From Mucilaginibacter aquariorum (GTDB lineage: Bacteria; Bacteroidota; Bacteroidia; Sphingobacteriales; Sphingobacteriaceae), in contig NZ_JANHOH010000011.1 in assembly GCF_024498135.1 (NCBI RefSeq), positions 84,294 to 148,293 of the forward strand: a stretch of DNA of 64,000 bases. The letters are read 5' to 3'. The notes beneath the pieces are model-generated. The model ran no database searches. It was not told where the DNA came from and worked only from the letters and a program-made list of their open reading frames with translations. Positions 15,800 through 23,772 of the stretch are shown one piece after another. Each line of letters opens with the position of its first letter. Position 1 is the first letter of the stretch. The position numbers were made by a program, and so were the translations under genes.

Positions 15800-16804
15800 A
15801 TGAAAGACCGGTGGATCAAGTTCGGGTGTTTTCTTACAGGCTATAAATATGAAGTACTGCAAGGTTGCAGTGAAATTGCGCACCGTGCAGTCAAGCGTTA
15901 CACAGCCGCGCTAATGATCATTTGTATCTTATGGGCATTTATAGGCTATTCCTTTGTCAGCAAATACCTGGCGGCAGAATGGTACTATAGTATTCTCGGG
16001 GGGATCTTATTTGTACTGATCATTTTGCAGGTAGAACGACAAATTATTCTTTCAGATTCGCAAAGCAAATGGAAATATGGCGTGCGTGCCTTTATTGCCC
16101 TGGTAATGGCGGTCATTGGTTCCATCATCATTGACCAGATCATTTTCCGTGAGGACATAAAACACAAAGAATCGTTCGAACTCAATGCACAGGTGGATTC
16201 ACTGTTACCAGCCAGAGAAAGGGAATTGAAAGCCCAGGTTACGGAAACGGATCTTACTATCAATAAAAAAGAAACGGAACGCAAAGCACTAGTAGATGAA
16301 CTGACCAAAAACCCAACAATAAAAATGATTAGTAAGCAAAGTGACGCTATTGCGGTACCTACAGTTACTACTGATACGAATAAAACAACGACAACTAAAA
16401 CGAACCTTGTTAGAAAAACGGCAGTAACGATCAATTCCATACCCAATCCAAAAATGTCAATGCTGGCACCGATTGACGCGCAAATCAAAGAAATACGGGC
16501 AATTAAAGTAGATCAGGAAAATCGAATATTAAAGTTAAGAGACGAAGTGACGCAAGAAGCTAAAGCTAACACAGGGTTTCTATTTGAACTACAACTGATG
16601 TACCATATCCTGCGGGATTCCGGACCGGCTTTATTTGTCTGGGCATTGTGGGCTCTGCTTTTGCTGGGCATCGAGATTTTCATCATGATCAACAAAATGA
16701 CCCATGGTGAAACGGATTATGATGCGACTATACAGCATCATATGGAATTACAAAAACGCAAACTTAAGCTACTGGCGATGCAGGTGCCGGAAGTTAACCA
16801 CTGA
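15800..16804 (+). CDS. DUF4407 membrane protein (copy 3)
   Basis: ATG 15800 is preferred over an upstream in-frame ATG (15707) that lies within the previous gene. The 334-aa protein has membrane segments near residues 39-59, 66-84 and 93-112. A coiled-coil region with a Thr-rich insert (TTDTNKTTTTKTNLVRKT) spans about 120-270, and a final membrane segment lies near 283-303 (ALFVWALWALLLLGIEIFIM). This is the DUF4407 plan, though more divergent than copies 1 and 2. It sits between a coiled-coil protein and a TIR protein, suggesting a membrane component of the same unit. Confidence 0.75.
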   Translation: MKDRWIKFGCFLTGYKYEVLQGCSEIAHRAVKRYTAALMIICILWAFIGYSFVSKYLAAEWYYSILGGILFVLIILQVERQIILSDSQSKWKYGVRAFIALVMAVIGSIIIDQIIFREDIKHKESFELNAQVDSLLPARERELKAQVTETDLTINKKETERKALVDELTKNPTIKMISKQSDAIAVPTVTTDTNKTTTTKTNLVRKTAVTINSIPNPKMSMLAPIDAQIKEIRAIKVDQENRILKLRDEVTQEAKANTGFLFELQLMYHILRDSGPALFVWALWALLLLGIEIFIMINKMTHGETDYDATIQHHMELQKRKLKLLAMQVPEVNH

Positions 16805-16880
16805 TAGCAATGTGAACAAATAAGGAACGACTATTAAAAAACTGGGGTATCACTAATAATTTACGTAAATAATAAAGAAT

Positions 16881-17597
16881 ATGGCAAAATGTACAGCACC
16901 AACATATGGACATAGAACAGCGAGCGGAGCCGCAGCCTGCCCAGCTTGTAGCAGTCGCAGCTACCGTTCATACACATCCTACGATTCCTACCCGTCCTAC
17001 TCATCACCTTACACTTCGTCAGCGAACAACTCGGGAAACCGTAGTAGCAGCAGCGGATCCACCAGAAGCAGTAAACCGCGTTGGTCTCCAGCGGGTTCAT
17101 CTATTTTTTATACACCTGCTGAGGTTCGTACGCTCACACCAGTACGTGAAAATATAGAAAATAGATCATCTTTGCCCGACCTCCGAGACGTTTTTCTTTG
17201 TCATGCATGGGATGATCGACAAGGAGCCGCGAAGGAACTACATGATCTACTAGAGTCTAATGGCGTTTCAGTTTGGTTCAGCGAAAAAGATGTTTTGATA
17301 GGTTCATCTTTGCTTCGCGAAATCGACAAGGGACTGACAAAGTCACGAGTTGGAATCGTGCTGGTAACTCCCGCATTACTCCGTCGCCTTGCAGGAGAAG
17401 GTATCGCCGACAAAGAACTTTCGGTACTACTGGCGAGAGATTTACTCGTTCCGATCGTGCATAACACGACGTACGAAGCTCTACGTGATGTTAGTCCATT
17501 GCTCGGATCACGAAGCGGTCTTAGTACTTCAGAAGAGGCAATGAAAGATATAGCTGCCAAATTAGCTGAGCTGGTTGTCATTGAACCACGTTATTAA
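16881..17597 (+). CDS. TIR-domain protein with zinc-binding-like N-terminus
   Basis: The 238-aa protein has three parts. Residues 1-25 read MAKCTAPTYGHRTASGAAAC with a following PAC, a Cys/His cluster that could hold zinc. Residues 26-70 are low-complexity Ser/Tyr/Pro. Residues 100-235 form a TIR domain: DVFLCHAWDDRQGAAKELHD, the BB-loop region VSVWFSEKDVLIGSSLLREI, VGIVLVTPALL and a final ELSVLLARDLLVPIV. Bacterial TIR domains commonly cleave NAD+ or make signalling nucleotides in abortive infection, and Glu and Ser residues suited to this are present around SEKD. It is the last gene of the site E operon, with a 76-bp gap that contains the small palindrome TTTACGTAAA. Confidence 0.85.
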   Translation: MAKCTAPTYGHRTASGAAACPACSSRSYRSYTSYDSYPSYSSPYTSSANNSGNRSSSSGSTRSSKPRWSPAGSSIFYTPAEVRTLTPVRENIENRSSLPDLRDVFLCHAWDDRQGAAKELHDLLESNGVSVWFSEKDVLIGSSLLREIDKGLTKSRVGIVLVTPALLRRLAGEGIADKELSVLLARDLLVPIVHNTTYEALRDVSPLLGSRSGLSTSEEAMKDIAAKLAELVVIEPRY

Positions 17598-17981
17598 TGC
17601 CCGTTGCGACAGCTTGCGAAACACGCGAATATCTTAAAATTACAAGGGGCTATATCGCCGTTGGTAATTGAGCAATTCAACATCCATTTTAATTTATACC
17701 TGGAAATCCAGCAACAACTTAACGTTACCTTGCGCAAGGTGATCAGGCGCGCAGGGAAACCATAATTTCATAGCTATTCTGAATTTGAGGTATTAACTAC
17801 CCTTTTATAGTAGATTTCATAGAATTAATGTGTTAATTATAAAGCAGTTGTGCAATTAATATTGAAATAAACTGTTTCATCTTAATTGTTAAATAAGGTT
17901 AAATTTTATGCCCTAATAGCGTACTCCCTTATACCTTATATTTACTGTACGATGGAGATAGCGGACCTCTTTAAAGGAACT
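17598..17981. other. intergenic, with possible gene remnant
   Basis: After the TIR stop, the same frame stays open for 55 codons to TAA at 17763-17765. It encodes a protein-like tail (LVIEQFNIHFNLYLEIQQQL) that lacks a start codon, so it may be a remnant of a lost gene. The rest (17766-17960) is AT-rich. Nothing else was seen. Confidence 0.3.
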
Positions 17982-18689
17982 CTACAAAGCCTTTCTTCGA
18001 TAATTCGGCCAGGCATTCACCTGTCCAATCAGAGTAGTAGATTTTAACTTCGGATAATGCAATTCCACATATTTCTTAAAAGACCTGATCGTTTCCATAT
18101 TATCCCATTCCATAGCCGTAAGGCAAAGCATAGGCCATTTTTTGGTAGCCATCATAAAGCTATATAATTGCAGATAAGGTGGTGCCTTTTCAAATGCTTG
18201 CTCGATAAGCTCATTATATAAAGCCTTTTTAAGCACTTTCTTAAAATCCATGATCAGATCATAAGTTACCAATTGAAGAGTACCCCATTTTATTAATTCC
18301 GCCATGTATGGCATTTCTTTGTCGTCAAAGAATAGATACAGAAAAGTGATAAAATCGAATTCAGTTACATCACAAAGATCCTTACTCAAATAAGCATAAT
18401 TTTTTTTAAATACCTCCAATGAAAACCCGTCTTTCATTTTATCAATGACAAAACTGATCACTTCGTTCTCCTTTTCGATAATCTGTTCCATATCAGGCCC
18501 TTTAACACTACCATCCGGCAACTCCAGTGCATACCTGGATTTAGAGAACAGCTCGAAATAATAACTTTTAAAAAATATGGTCTTCCGCTCAAAAGTTACC
18601 TGCACATATAAAGGGTATGTAAGCTGCCCGTGAAAGTCAACCTGCTTCAGACGGTCATTCAGGTAGGTTTTGTAACTGATTTTATTCAC
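17982..18689 (-). CDS. hypothetical protein, 235 aa, mobile-element associated
   Basis: The protein starts MNKISYKTYLNDRLKQVDFH and a beta-rich segment (LTYPLYVQVTFERKTIFFKS) that resembles the Arm DNA-binding region of Bacteroidota integrases, but no catalytic R-H-R-Y residues follow. The rest is helical. It stands divergent from the excisionase-like gene across a 290-bp AT-rich spacer, and similar proteins tend to accompany mobilisation loci. It may be a truncated or repurposed integrase-like protein, but the assignment is open. Confidence 0.55.
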   Translation of the reverse strand: MNKISYKTYLNDRLKQVDFHGQLTYPLYVQVTFERKTIFFKSYYFELFSKSRYALELPDGSVKGPDMEQIIEKENEVISFVIDKMKDGFSLEVFKKNYAYLSKDLCDVTEFDFITFLYLFFDDKEMPYMAELIKWGTLQLVTYDLIMDFKKVLKKALYNELIEQAFEKAPPYLQLYSFMMATKKWPMLCLTAMEWDNMETIRSFKKYVELHYPKLKSTTLIGQVNAWPNYRRKAL

Positions 18690-18979
18690 TTTTTAAAAAA
18701 TATTTTTTGATGCTATTTGACTGCTTTTGGTGTTCCCTGCTTTTAATTAATCGATGATTATTTATCAAGCTTAATCAAAAATAGGCAAACCAAATGAAGT
18801 TGCTTTCTGATTGAACAGGTCAAAATTAATCATTTGTTTTGACATATTTTATTTTATCAAAACAATATTTTATATTTGATTTACGCGAAAGCGACTGCAT
18901 TCAAACAATTGCAGATTAGGGTGAGCCATTCCCATAAAGTAGCGGGTGGCAAGACACATTTTACTATTAATTTAAAACA

Positions 18980-19246
18980 ATGACATCAAATGAATTAGTT
19001 ACAAAAGAGGATCTGGAAGTATTTGGGAATAAACTCCTGGAAAAAATAGAGCTTATTCTTCAGCCGGGAAAAGCACAAAGCAAGCAATGGTTAAAGAGCA
19101 AAGATGTGAGAAAGCTATTAAACATTTCACCCGGCACTTTGCAAAACCTGCGTATCAACGGTACGCTCAGTTATACCAAGATTGGCGGTATGATGTATTA
19201 CAAACTGGAAGACATTCATAAAGTACTGGAAGGGAGTAAACATTGA
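18980..19246 (+). CDS. helix-turn-helix protein (excisionase-like, HTH_17)
   Basis: The 88-aa protein has a helical N-terminus. The MerR/excisionase-type fold follows: WLKSKDVRKLLNISPGTLQN is the helix-turn-helix, then LRINGTLSYTKIGGMMYYKL is the wing, then EDIHKVL. Such proteins sit at the head of Bacteroidota mobilisable transposons and act as excision or transcription factors. A -7 box TATATTTG lies at 18871-18878. The stop codon overlaps the next gene's TTG start by 4 bp. Confidence 0.85.
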   Translation: MTSNELVTKEDLEVFGNKLLEKIELILQPGKAQSKQWLKSKDVRKLLNISPGTLQNLRINGTLSYTKIGGMMYYKLEDIHKVLEGSKH

Positions 19247-19581
19247 AACCAATCGTTAAAACAAAAGAAATGGCGGCCTATGCGGAGCGGGTAAGGCAAA
19301 TGGGTAAAAATCCGCATCTGCTCGCTACCCATGTAAGCCTTTATAATGCTTTGTTTGTTTGCTGGCAACGGAGCGGATATAATAACCCTTTTCCGGTTAG
19401 TCGCAGGATGCTCATGTCCTACAGCAGGATCGCTTCTACCGCTACTTATCATAAATGCATAAAGGAACTGGAAACGTTTGAGTACATCCATTATTACCCA
19501 TCATATCACCCGGTAAAAGGTAGCCTGGTTGAGTGGCCGGAGGATAAGCATGATAACAGATCGGCTGATAGCGAGATATAA
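19243..19581 (+). CDS. winged-helix-like protein, 112 aa, element regulator or replication accessory
   Basis: It starts at TTG 19243, overlapping the TGA of the previous gene. The middle reads VSLYNALFVCWQRSGYNNPF then VSRRMLMSYSRIASTATYHK and IKELETFEYIHYYPSYHP. This is the pattern of a winged helix in which the arrested helix selects a DNA site, as in replication initiator-like accessory proteins of mobilisable elements. The C-terminus runs into the direct repeats at 19557. The exact role is unknown. Confidence 0.65.
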   Translation: MKPIVKTKEMAAYAERVRQMGKNPHLLATHVSLYNALFVCWQRSGYNNPFPVSRRMLMSYSRIASTATYHKCIKELETFEYIHYYPSYHPVKGSLVEWPEDKHDNRSADSEI

Positions 19582-19655
19582 TGTTACAAAGATAACCCGA
19601 TAGTAAGATCGGCTGATAATCTGTTATAACGATAGTTAGATATAATGTTACCAAA
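19557..19655. repeat. iteron-like imperfect direct repeats
   Basis: GATCGGCTGATA occurs at 19559-19570 and 19608-19619, each followed by AGATATAATGTTAC (19574 and 19638 regions), with GATAGT also repeated. The arrangement suggests binding sites for an element-encoded protein. Confidence 0.5.
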
Positions 19656-19792
19656 TGAAGTCATACAACGAACACTCCGGCCCTTATTGCAAAACACTAT
19701 CTCCAAAGAACTTTAATACCCTTAATACAATCTTCTACTGGAATGTGCAGTCGTCAAAACGTCCTTTTCTTCTTGGAAGAAAAGGAGCAAGC

Positions 19793-19925
19793 GGAAGTTG
19801 GGCAGAGCCCTACTTTGCTTGCCATTTGCGCTGCAAATGGGGTTTTGCGTATCCTCCGGGGATACTTTACCGCGTTTTTACCTGCAAAGAAGAAGAAAAC
19901 AGGATACTGCCAAGTATCCTGTATA
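19793..19925. other. candidate oriT region with three hairpins
   Basis: Upstream of the mobilisation genes, GGGCAGAGCCC is followed by three perfect inverted repeats: CCATTTGC/GCAAATGG (19822-19840), GTATCC/GGATAC (19849-19865) and CAGGATACT/AGTATCCTG (19900-19921). Clustered hairpins just before btgA-type genes are typical of transfer origins of Bacteroidota mobilisable elements. The nick site is not identified. Two ORFs over this stretch are considered spurious. Confidence 0.5.
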
Positions 19926-19981
19926 GATATATAAAGGCATATAGGTCTGTACAGCCTTATGCCAACAAATGAAATGAAGTG

Positions 19982-20533
19982 ATGGAAGATATTAATGTAA
20001 GATCAGTACGATACCCCATTGTGGTGGACCAGAAGTTTGAAAAGATCGCCCTTAAACTGGGGCGGACAAAGCGCCAGGTTTTTATTCAGATGGTCGATTA
20101 TTTTTATAAAAGCAAGAAAGATCCAATAGACCTGAATGATGAACTCTTAAAAAATGCGCTGATGAAGAACCACCAGCAGTACATCGGTTTTATTAAGGCA
20201 CAGGAAAATATGCTGCTCATTCCTATCAAAACAGAGATGGATAGGGTTTCCCGATCACAGGGAAAGATCATCGACCGCTTTAATTCCGAAGTGCTGAAGC
20301 ATAATGTGGACGTGTTAAATAACCTGCAAAGCCATGCCAAAGCGTTCGGGGAAGTAGCCCGCGTAATGGATGTGATCTTGAAGGTTATGAAAAGTAAGGA
20401 GACCCTGAAAGAACAGTTCCTGTTTATCTTGGATGGTTATATCAGATCCAGGGAGGCTTTTGGTATGATGACACCGGGCAGGGAAAAAGAGGAACTGATC
20501 GCTATTACCAAAGAGCAGATTAGGTTATTATAA
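19982..20533 (+). CDS. btgA: BtgA/BfmA-type mobilisation accessory protein
   Basis: The protein has 183 aa from ATG 19982; a GTG one codon earlier is possible. The N-terminus VRYPIVVDQKFEKIALKLGR with RQVFIQMVDYFYKSKKDP looks like a ribbon-helix-helix DNA-binding unit. It is followed by a long helical region, consistent with the BfmA/BtgA family that binds oriT and loads the relaxase. It lies directly after the oriT-like hairpins and 12 bp before the DUF5712 relaxase, so it forms a two-gene mobilisation operon. Confidence 0.82.
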   Translation: MEDINVRSVRYPIVVDQKFEKIALKLGRTKRQVFIQMVDYFYKSKKDPIDLNDELLKNALMKNHQQYIGFIKAQENMLLIPIKTEMDRVSRSQGKIIDRFNSEVLKHNVDVLNNLQSHAKAFGEVARVMDVILKVMKSKETLKEQFLFILDGYIRSREAFGMMTPGREKEELIAITKEQIRLL

Positions 20534-20545
20534 CGAATCGACTTT

Positions 20546-21496
20546 ATGTTTATCAATATTACCGATAATAAAGAAGCGGCTAACAAGGGCAGCAGCAGTG
20601 GACTGGTTCATTACCTGGAAAAAGAGAACCGGATATATAATAAGGATGAACCCGAGTATTGGTTCAATGGCCAACAAGTCAGAATAGACCCATACTTGGC
20701 TATGCGCACAATAGACAACAATATCGCCAAGTTGGGGAAGGACGATGCGAAATTCTTCCTGCTTAATATCAGCCCCAGTCAAAAAGAAATCTCCTTTTTA
20801 AAGGAACAATACGGCGAGGATGGTGCCAAAGCCCAAATGAAAGGGTTTGCTGTCAGGGTGATGGATGCCTACGCACAGAATTTTAAACGGGAGGGTATCA
20901 ACAATCACGAAGATCTGATATGGTTTGGGAAGCTGGAAAACTACCGTTATTACACCCACAATGACCCGGAGGTTAAACAAGGCATCAAAAAGCGGGGTGA
21001 CCGCAAGGAGGGTGAACAGTTGCATGTACAGGTCATTGTCAGCAGGAAAGATGTGACCAACAAAATCAAGCTTAGTCCGATGAACACATCAAGAGGCAAG
21101 AATGAAGATCATTCTAAAAAGATGGGGCAATTTGACCGGGTGATTTTTAAGCAGTGTGGTGAAACGCTGTTTGACGAATTATTTGAGTTTGACAGGCAAC
21201 TTAAAGATACAATGGCCTATGCCAATGCTCAGAAAAACGGGAGCCTGGCCGAGCGGGTGTTGATGGAAACCCGCAATCAGGAAAAAGAAGCCGCACACTC
21301 AGGTACCGTCCTTGACGAAGATTGGTCCGACATGGAATTAGCACCCGGCATTCATCCATATTTCCCCACCATAGATCAGCCTCTTGAAGACTTTATTAGT
21401 CCTGTCTATTTCGACATCAAGGATGATGTGGATGATGAGGCTATACATGGGAGAAATCGCCATAGGAAAAGACAGGCGAGAACTAATACCCGATAA
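20546..21496 (+). CDS. btgB: DUF5712 (MobB/BtgB-like) relaxase
   Basis: The 316-aa protein starts MFINITDNKEAANKGSSSGL with VHYLEKEN, as in DUF5712 proteins. It contains the relaxase core HVQVIVSRKD (about residue 161) and a histidine-containing segment EDHSKKMGQFDRVIF, with a conserved aromatic EYWFNGQQVRIDP near 40. It should nick oriT during mobilisation by a helper conjugative element. The C-terminus is an acidic then basic tail. No coupling protein or integrase accompanies it in the window. Confidence 0.85.
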   Translation: MFINITDNKEAANKGSSSGLVHYLEKENRIYNKDEPEYWFNGQQVRIDPYLAMRTIDNNIAKLGKDDAKFFLLNISPSQKEISFLKEQYGEDGAKAQMKGFAVRVMDAYAQNFKREGINNHEDLIWFGKLENYRYYTHNDPEVKQGIKKRGDRKEGEQLHVQVIVSRKDVTNKIKLSPMNTSRGKNEDHSKKMGQFDRVIFKQCGETLFDELFEFDRQLKDTMAYANAQKNGSLAERVLMETRNQEKEAAHSGTVLDEDWSDMELAPGIHPYFPTIDQPLEDFISPVYFDIKDDVDDEAIHGRNRHRKRQARTNTR

Positions 21497-21512
21497 CTAT
21501 AAAAGCTGGTGC

Positions 21513-21719
21513 TTATAGATCAGAAAAATCAAATAATTCTCTAACATCGATATTAAGCTTCTTAGCATAAGTTGCTACATGACTTATACTTGTATTAACT
21601 TGACCGAGTTCTGTTCTGGCTATTTGACTTTGTGAAATTTCTGTGATTAATGCAAGTTGTTCTTGAGATAAGCCTTTGGCCTCACGTACCTTTTTTAGCC
21701 TTCTTCCGAACTGGTCCAT
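21513..21719 (-). CDS. XRE-family (HTH_3) regulator, 68 aa
   Basis: ATG 21719 (MDQFGRRLKKVREAKGLSQE) gives a compact Cro/C1-type helix-turn-helix with LSQEQLALITEISQSQIART and ISHVATYAKKLNIDVREL. A longer frame to 21788 exists but would cover the operator-like palindrome. It probably represses its own promoter and perhaps the element. It converges with the relaxase gene. Confidence 0.82.
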   Translation of the reverse strand: MDQFGRRLKKVREAKGLSQEQLALITEISQSQIARTELGQVNTSISHVATYAKKLNIDVRELFDFSDL

Positions 21720-21780
21720 AAAGTCCTGATCTTTTAAATATTTCACAGTAACAAATAGACACCTATGAATCAAAATAAAT

Positions 21781-21798
21781 AATAGCAAATTTGCTATT
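21781..21798. promoter_or_regulatory. perfect 18-bp palindrome, likely XRE operator
   Basis: AATAGCAAATTTGCTATT is self-complementary over all 18 bases, 62 bp upstream of the preferred start of the XRE gene. This fits an autoregulatory operator. Confidence 0.6.
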
Positions 21799-21857
21799 AG
21801 AAAAAATACTCATTACCTTTAGATCATGTAACAAATTATAGCATTAGAATTAATTTA

Positions 21858-22105
21858 TAAATTTGAAGCATCATTTTGTAATTATTATGGTGCTCACCAG
21901 AGCCTCACGTCTACACAAGCTTAGGAACTTTAAGACACAAAGAGGAGTAAGTGAGCGTCCGGAAACCCTATATACCTGGGGGTCCGGGCCTGCTTGCGAT
22001 TTGTGTCTGGTGCTATCTTCGGGTAGTATCTCCCTTGGGAGAGCCGTCCTAAGCGGTCCATTGTGTAGACGAATCAAAAAGTAGTGCCCGGCTCCTTCGG
22101 GAGTT
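21858..22105 (+). ncRNA. structured RNA candidate of unknown family
   Basis: A -7 box TAAATTTG (21858-21865) precedes about 240 nt without coding potential but with nested pairing. An outer stem CGTCTACACAA / TTGTGTAGACG (about 21909-22070) encloses AGACACAAA / TTTGTGTCT. Inside this is a hairpin around CCGGA..CCC / GGGG-TCCGG. The 3' side has a UUCG-capped hairpin (TGCTATC-TTCG-GGTAGTA), TCTCCC-TT-GGGAGA and CCG-N7-CGG. A last CTCC-TTCG-GGAG hairpin (22092-22103) could end the transcript. The multibranch shape and tetraloops argue for a real RNA. It does not fit tmRNA, SRP or RNase P sequence signatures I know, and 6S RNA is only a loose match. Confidence 0.55.
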
Positions 22106-22290
22106 TAGTTCTTCAATTTGGCTTGAGGTTTTGATAAAAATCAAAACGATGAAGTCACAAAACAAGCGCTTACTTAAGCTAAAAATCTCTTGCTCAAAGT
22201 TTGGCAGGTTGATTTTTCTTTTTAATTATTATCTCTCCCTAAAAAGCTTGTTAAAAAACATTATTTGTGCTCCTGAATAAATATCAGTAC

Positions 22291-22345
22291 AAACGGCAAC
22301 CTAAGATCAGCTTAATAGTTAATAGTCCATTTCAGGTTGCCGTTT
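22291..22345. terminator. long hairpin before TlpA/Sus operon
   Basis: Perfect 12-bp stem AAACGGCAACCT / AGGTTGCCGTTT separated by 31 nt, followed by a pyrimidine-rich stretch. It may be a terminator for the upstream RNA or a leader structure for the uptake operon that starts at 22403. Confidence 0.4.
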
Positions 22346-22402
22346 TCCTTTTCATAGTCTTAATCTGACGAACCCTTTAACCAAACCAGCTAAAGAAACT
22401 TC

Positions 22403-23737
22403 ATGAAAAAATTAACGATATACATCGTACTGGCTATGCTTTGCTTAAAATTAACCGCAAACGCCCAGGATAAACCTACCGTCACCGCCCTCAAAATCGG
22501 CGACATCGTACCCGATATTACCAACAACAACATCATCAACTATCCTGCTAAAACGGCCAAAATCTCCGATTTTAAAGGAAAACTGCTGATACTGGATTTT
22601 TGGGATACCTGGTGTAGCAGTTGTATTCAATTTTTGCCACGAGCAAATACTTTGAATAGGACGTTTTTGGATAGAGCATATATTCTGCCTGTTACGGGAC
22701 AAAAACTTGAAAACATCCAAAAGTTTTTGCTCGGTAGCGCTTTTCTGAAAAATTACAAGATTACTTCCGTAGTAAATGATCAAGTATTAACAAAACTGTT
22801 CCCCCATAATCAGCTGCCTCATGAGGTTTGGATCGATCCGCAAGGTAAGCTCATCGCAGTTACAACTGACGAATATGTTACTGCCCAGAATATTGAGCAG
22901 GTTTTAAAAGGTCAAAAACCGCAATGGGATTTTAAAAATGATAAGCTGGACTATAATGCACAGAGACCCTTATTCTTTTCGGATAATAATGTAAAATTAA
23001 AACCAGGGTCATTTTTATACTCTACCACCTTTACAGGCTATCTCGAAGGAGTTCCTCCTGACCAACAGGTGAAAACAGACACGTTGAATCAAACAAAGCG
23101 CTTTTCATTTGTCAATCAGCCGATACTTAATCTCTATGCACTAATCTTAAACAACGGCCTGCCTTTTATGGCAACCCGGAGAATACTTCCAACAGATCAT
23201 TCCAACATTTACGTGTATGCCGTCCAATCGGGCTATTATGACGAATGGCTTAAAACGCATACTTATACCTATGAAGCTATTGTGCCTGTCGGTTTTTCAG
23301 AGCGTGAGGTATTAAAACAACTGCAATTTCAAATCGAATACCTGCTGAAAATAAAAGGATCGGTGCAGGAACGGGAAACGGATTGCTGGATACTAAAACG
23401 GAAAGACAGTCCGGCCACGCTGCAAACCGCTTATGCAAAAAAGGATATTCAATTGAACCCAAATCATCCTTTGTTTACACACCACATTCAGGCAGCCGAT
23501 CTGGAATGGCTGCTTAATCAAAAAGAAAATGCTCTCCCAGTAATAAACGAATCAGTAACAACAGCGCCTTTCGATCTTGATTTCAAAACCCTTCCGGTAA
23601 CCATGGAAGAATGGAACGTCGTGTTAAAGCCACTTGGCTTTGAGTTTATAAAGCAAACGAGAAAGCTGGACATGTTTGTTTTGACCGAGCAAAGGCATTT
23701 GATTTCAAGCCCTGCTTTAGAATCAATCACCAGATAA
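22403..23737 (+). CDS. TlpA-like thioredoxin-fold protein of Sus locus
   Basis: The 444-aa protein has a signal peptide (MKKLTIYIVLAMLCLKLTANAQ). A TlpA/AhpC-type thioredoxin domain covers about residues 30-170, with LLILDFWDTWCSSCIQFLPR carrying the CxxC pair and HEVWIDPQGKLIAV the later strand. The C-terminal 270 residues have no known fold that I can name. Proteins of this type precede SusC/SusD pairs in Sphingobacteria and may act on imported or surface peptides. It lies 35 bp before the SusC gene in the same direction. Confidence 0.82.
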   Translation: MKKLTIYIVLAMLCLKLTANAQDKPTVTALKIGDIVPDITNNNIINYPAKTAKISDFKGKLLILDFWDTWCSSCIQFLPRANTLNRTFLDRAYILPVTGQKLENIQKFLLGSAFLKNYKITSVVNDQVLTKLFPHNQLPHEVWIDPQGKLIAVTTDEYVTAQNIEQVLKGQKPQWDFKNDKLDYNAQRPLFFSDNNVKLKPGSFLYSTTFTGYLEGVPPDQQVKTDTLNQTKRFSFVNQPILNLYALILNNGLPFMATRRILPTDHSNIYVYAVQSGYYDEWLKTHTYTYEAIVPVGFSEREVLKQLQFQIEYLLKIKGSVQERETDCWILKRKDSPATLQTAYAKKDIQLNPNHPLFTHHIQAADLEWLLNQKENALPVINESVTTAPFDLDFKTLPVTMEEWNVVLKPLGFEFIKQTRKLDMFVLTEQRHLISSPALESITR

Positions 23738-23772
23738 TTAACAGATCATTTTAACCTTAAAGAACCGTTTAG

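Noticed and set aside
16859..16872. TTTACGTAAA before the TIR gene as a seventh regulon-1 site
   Set aside because: It lacks the GG-N4-CC core and any correctly spaced -7 box, so it was not counted.
19655..19972. Two overlapping ORFs before btgA
   Set aside because: They cover the hairpins of the oriT candidate, and their sequence is explained by the inverted repeats.
21908..22072. Group II intron or 6S RNA
   Set aside because: It starts with a GTGAGCG-like string inside, but no domain V or reverse transcriptase is present. The 6S central bubble layout does not fit, because the 3' side has several hairpins.
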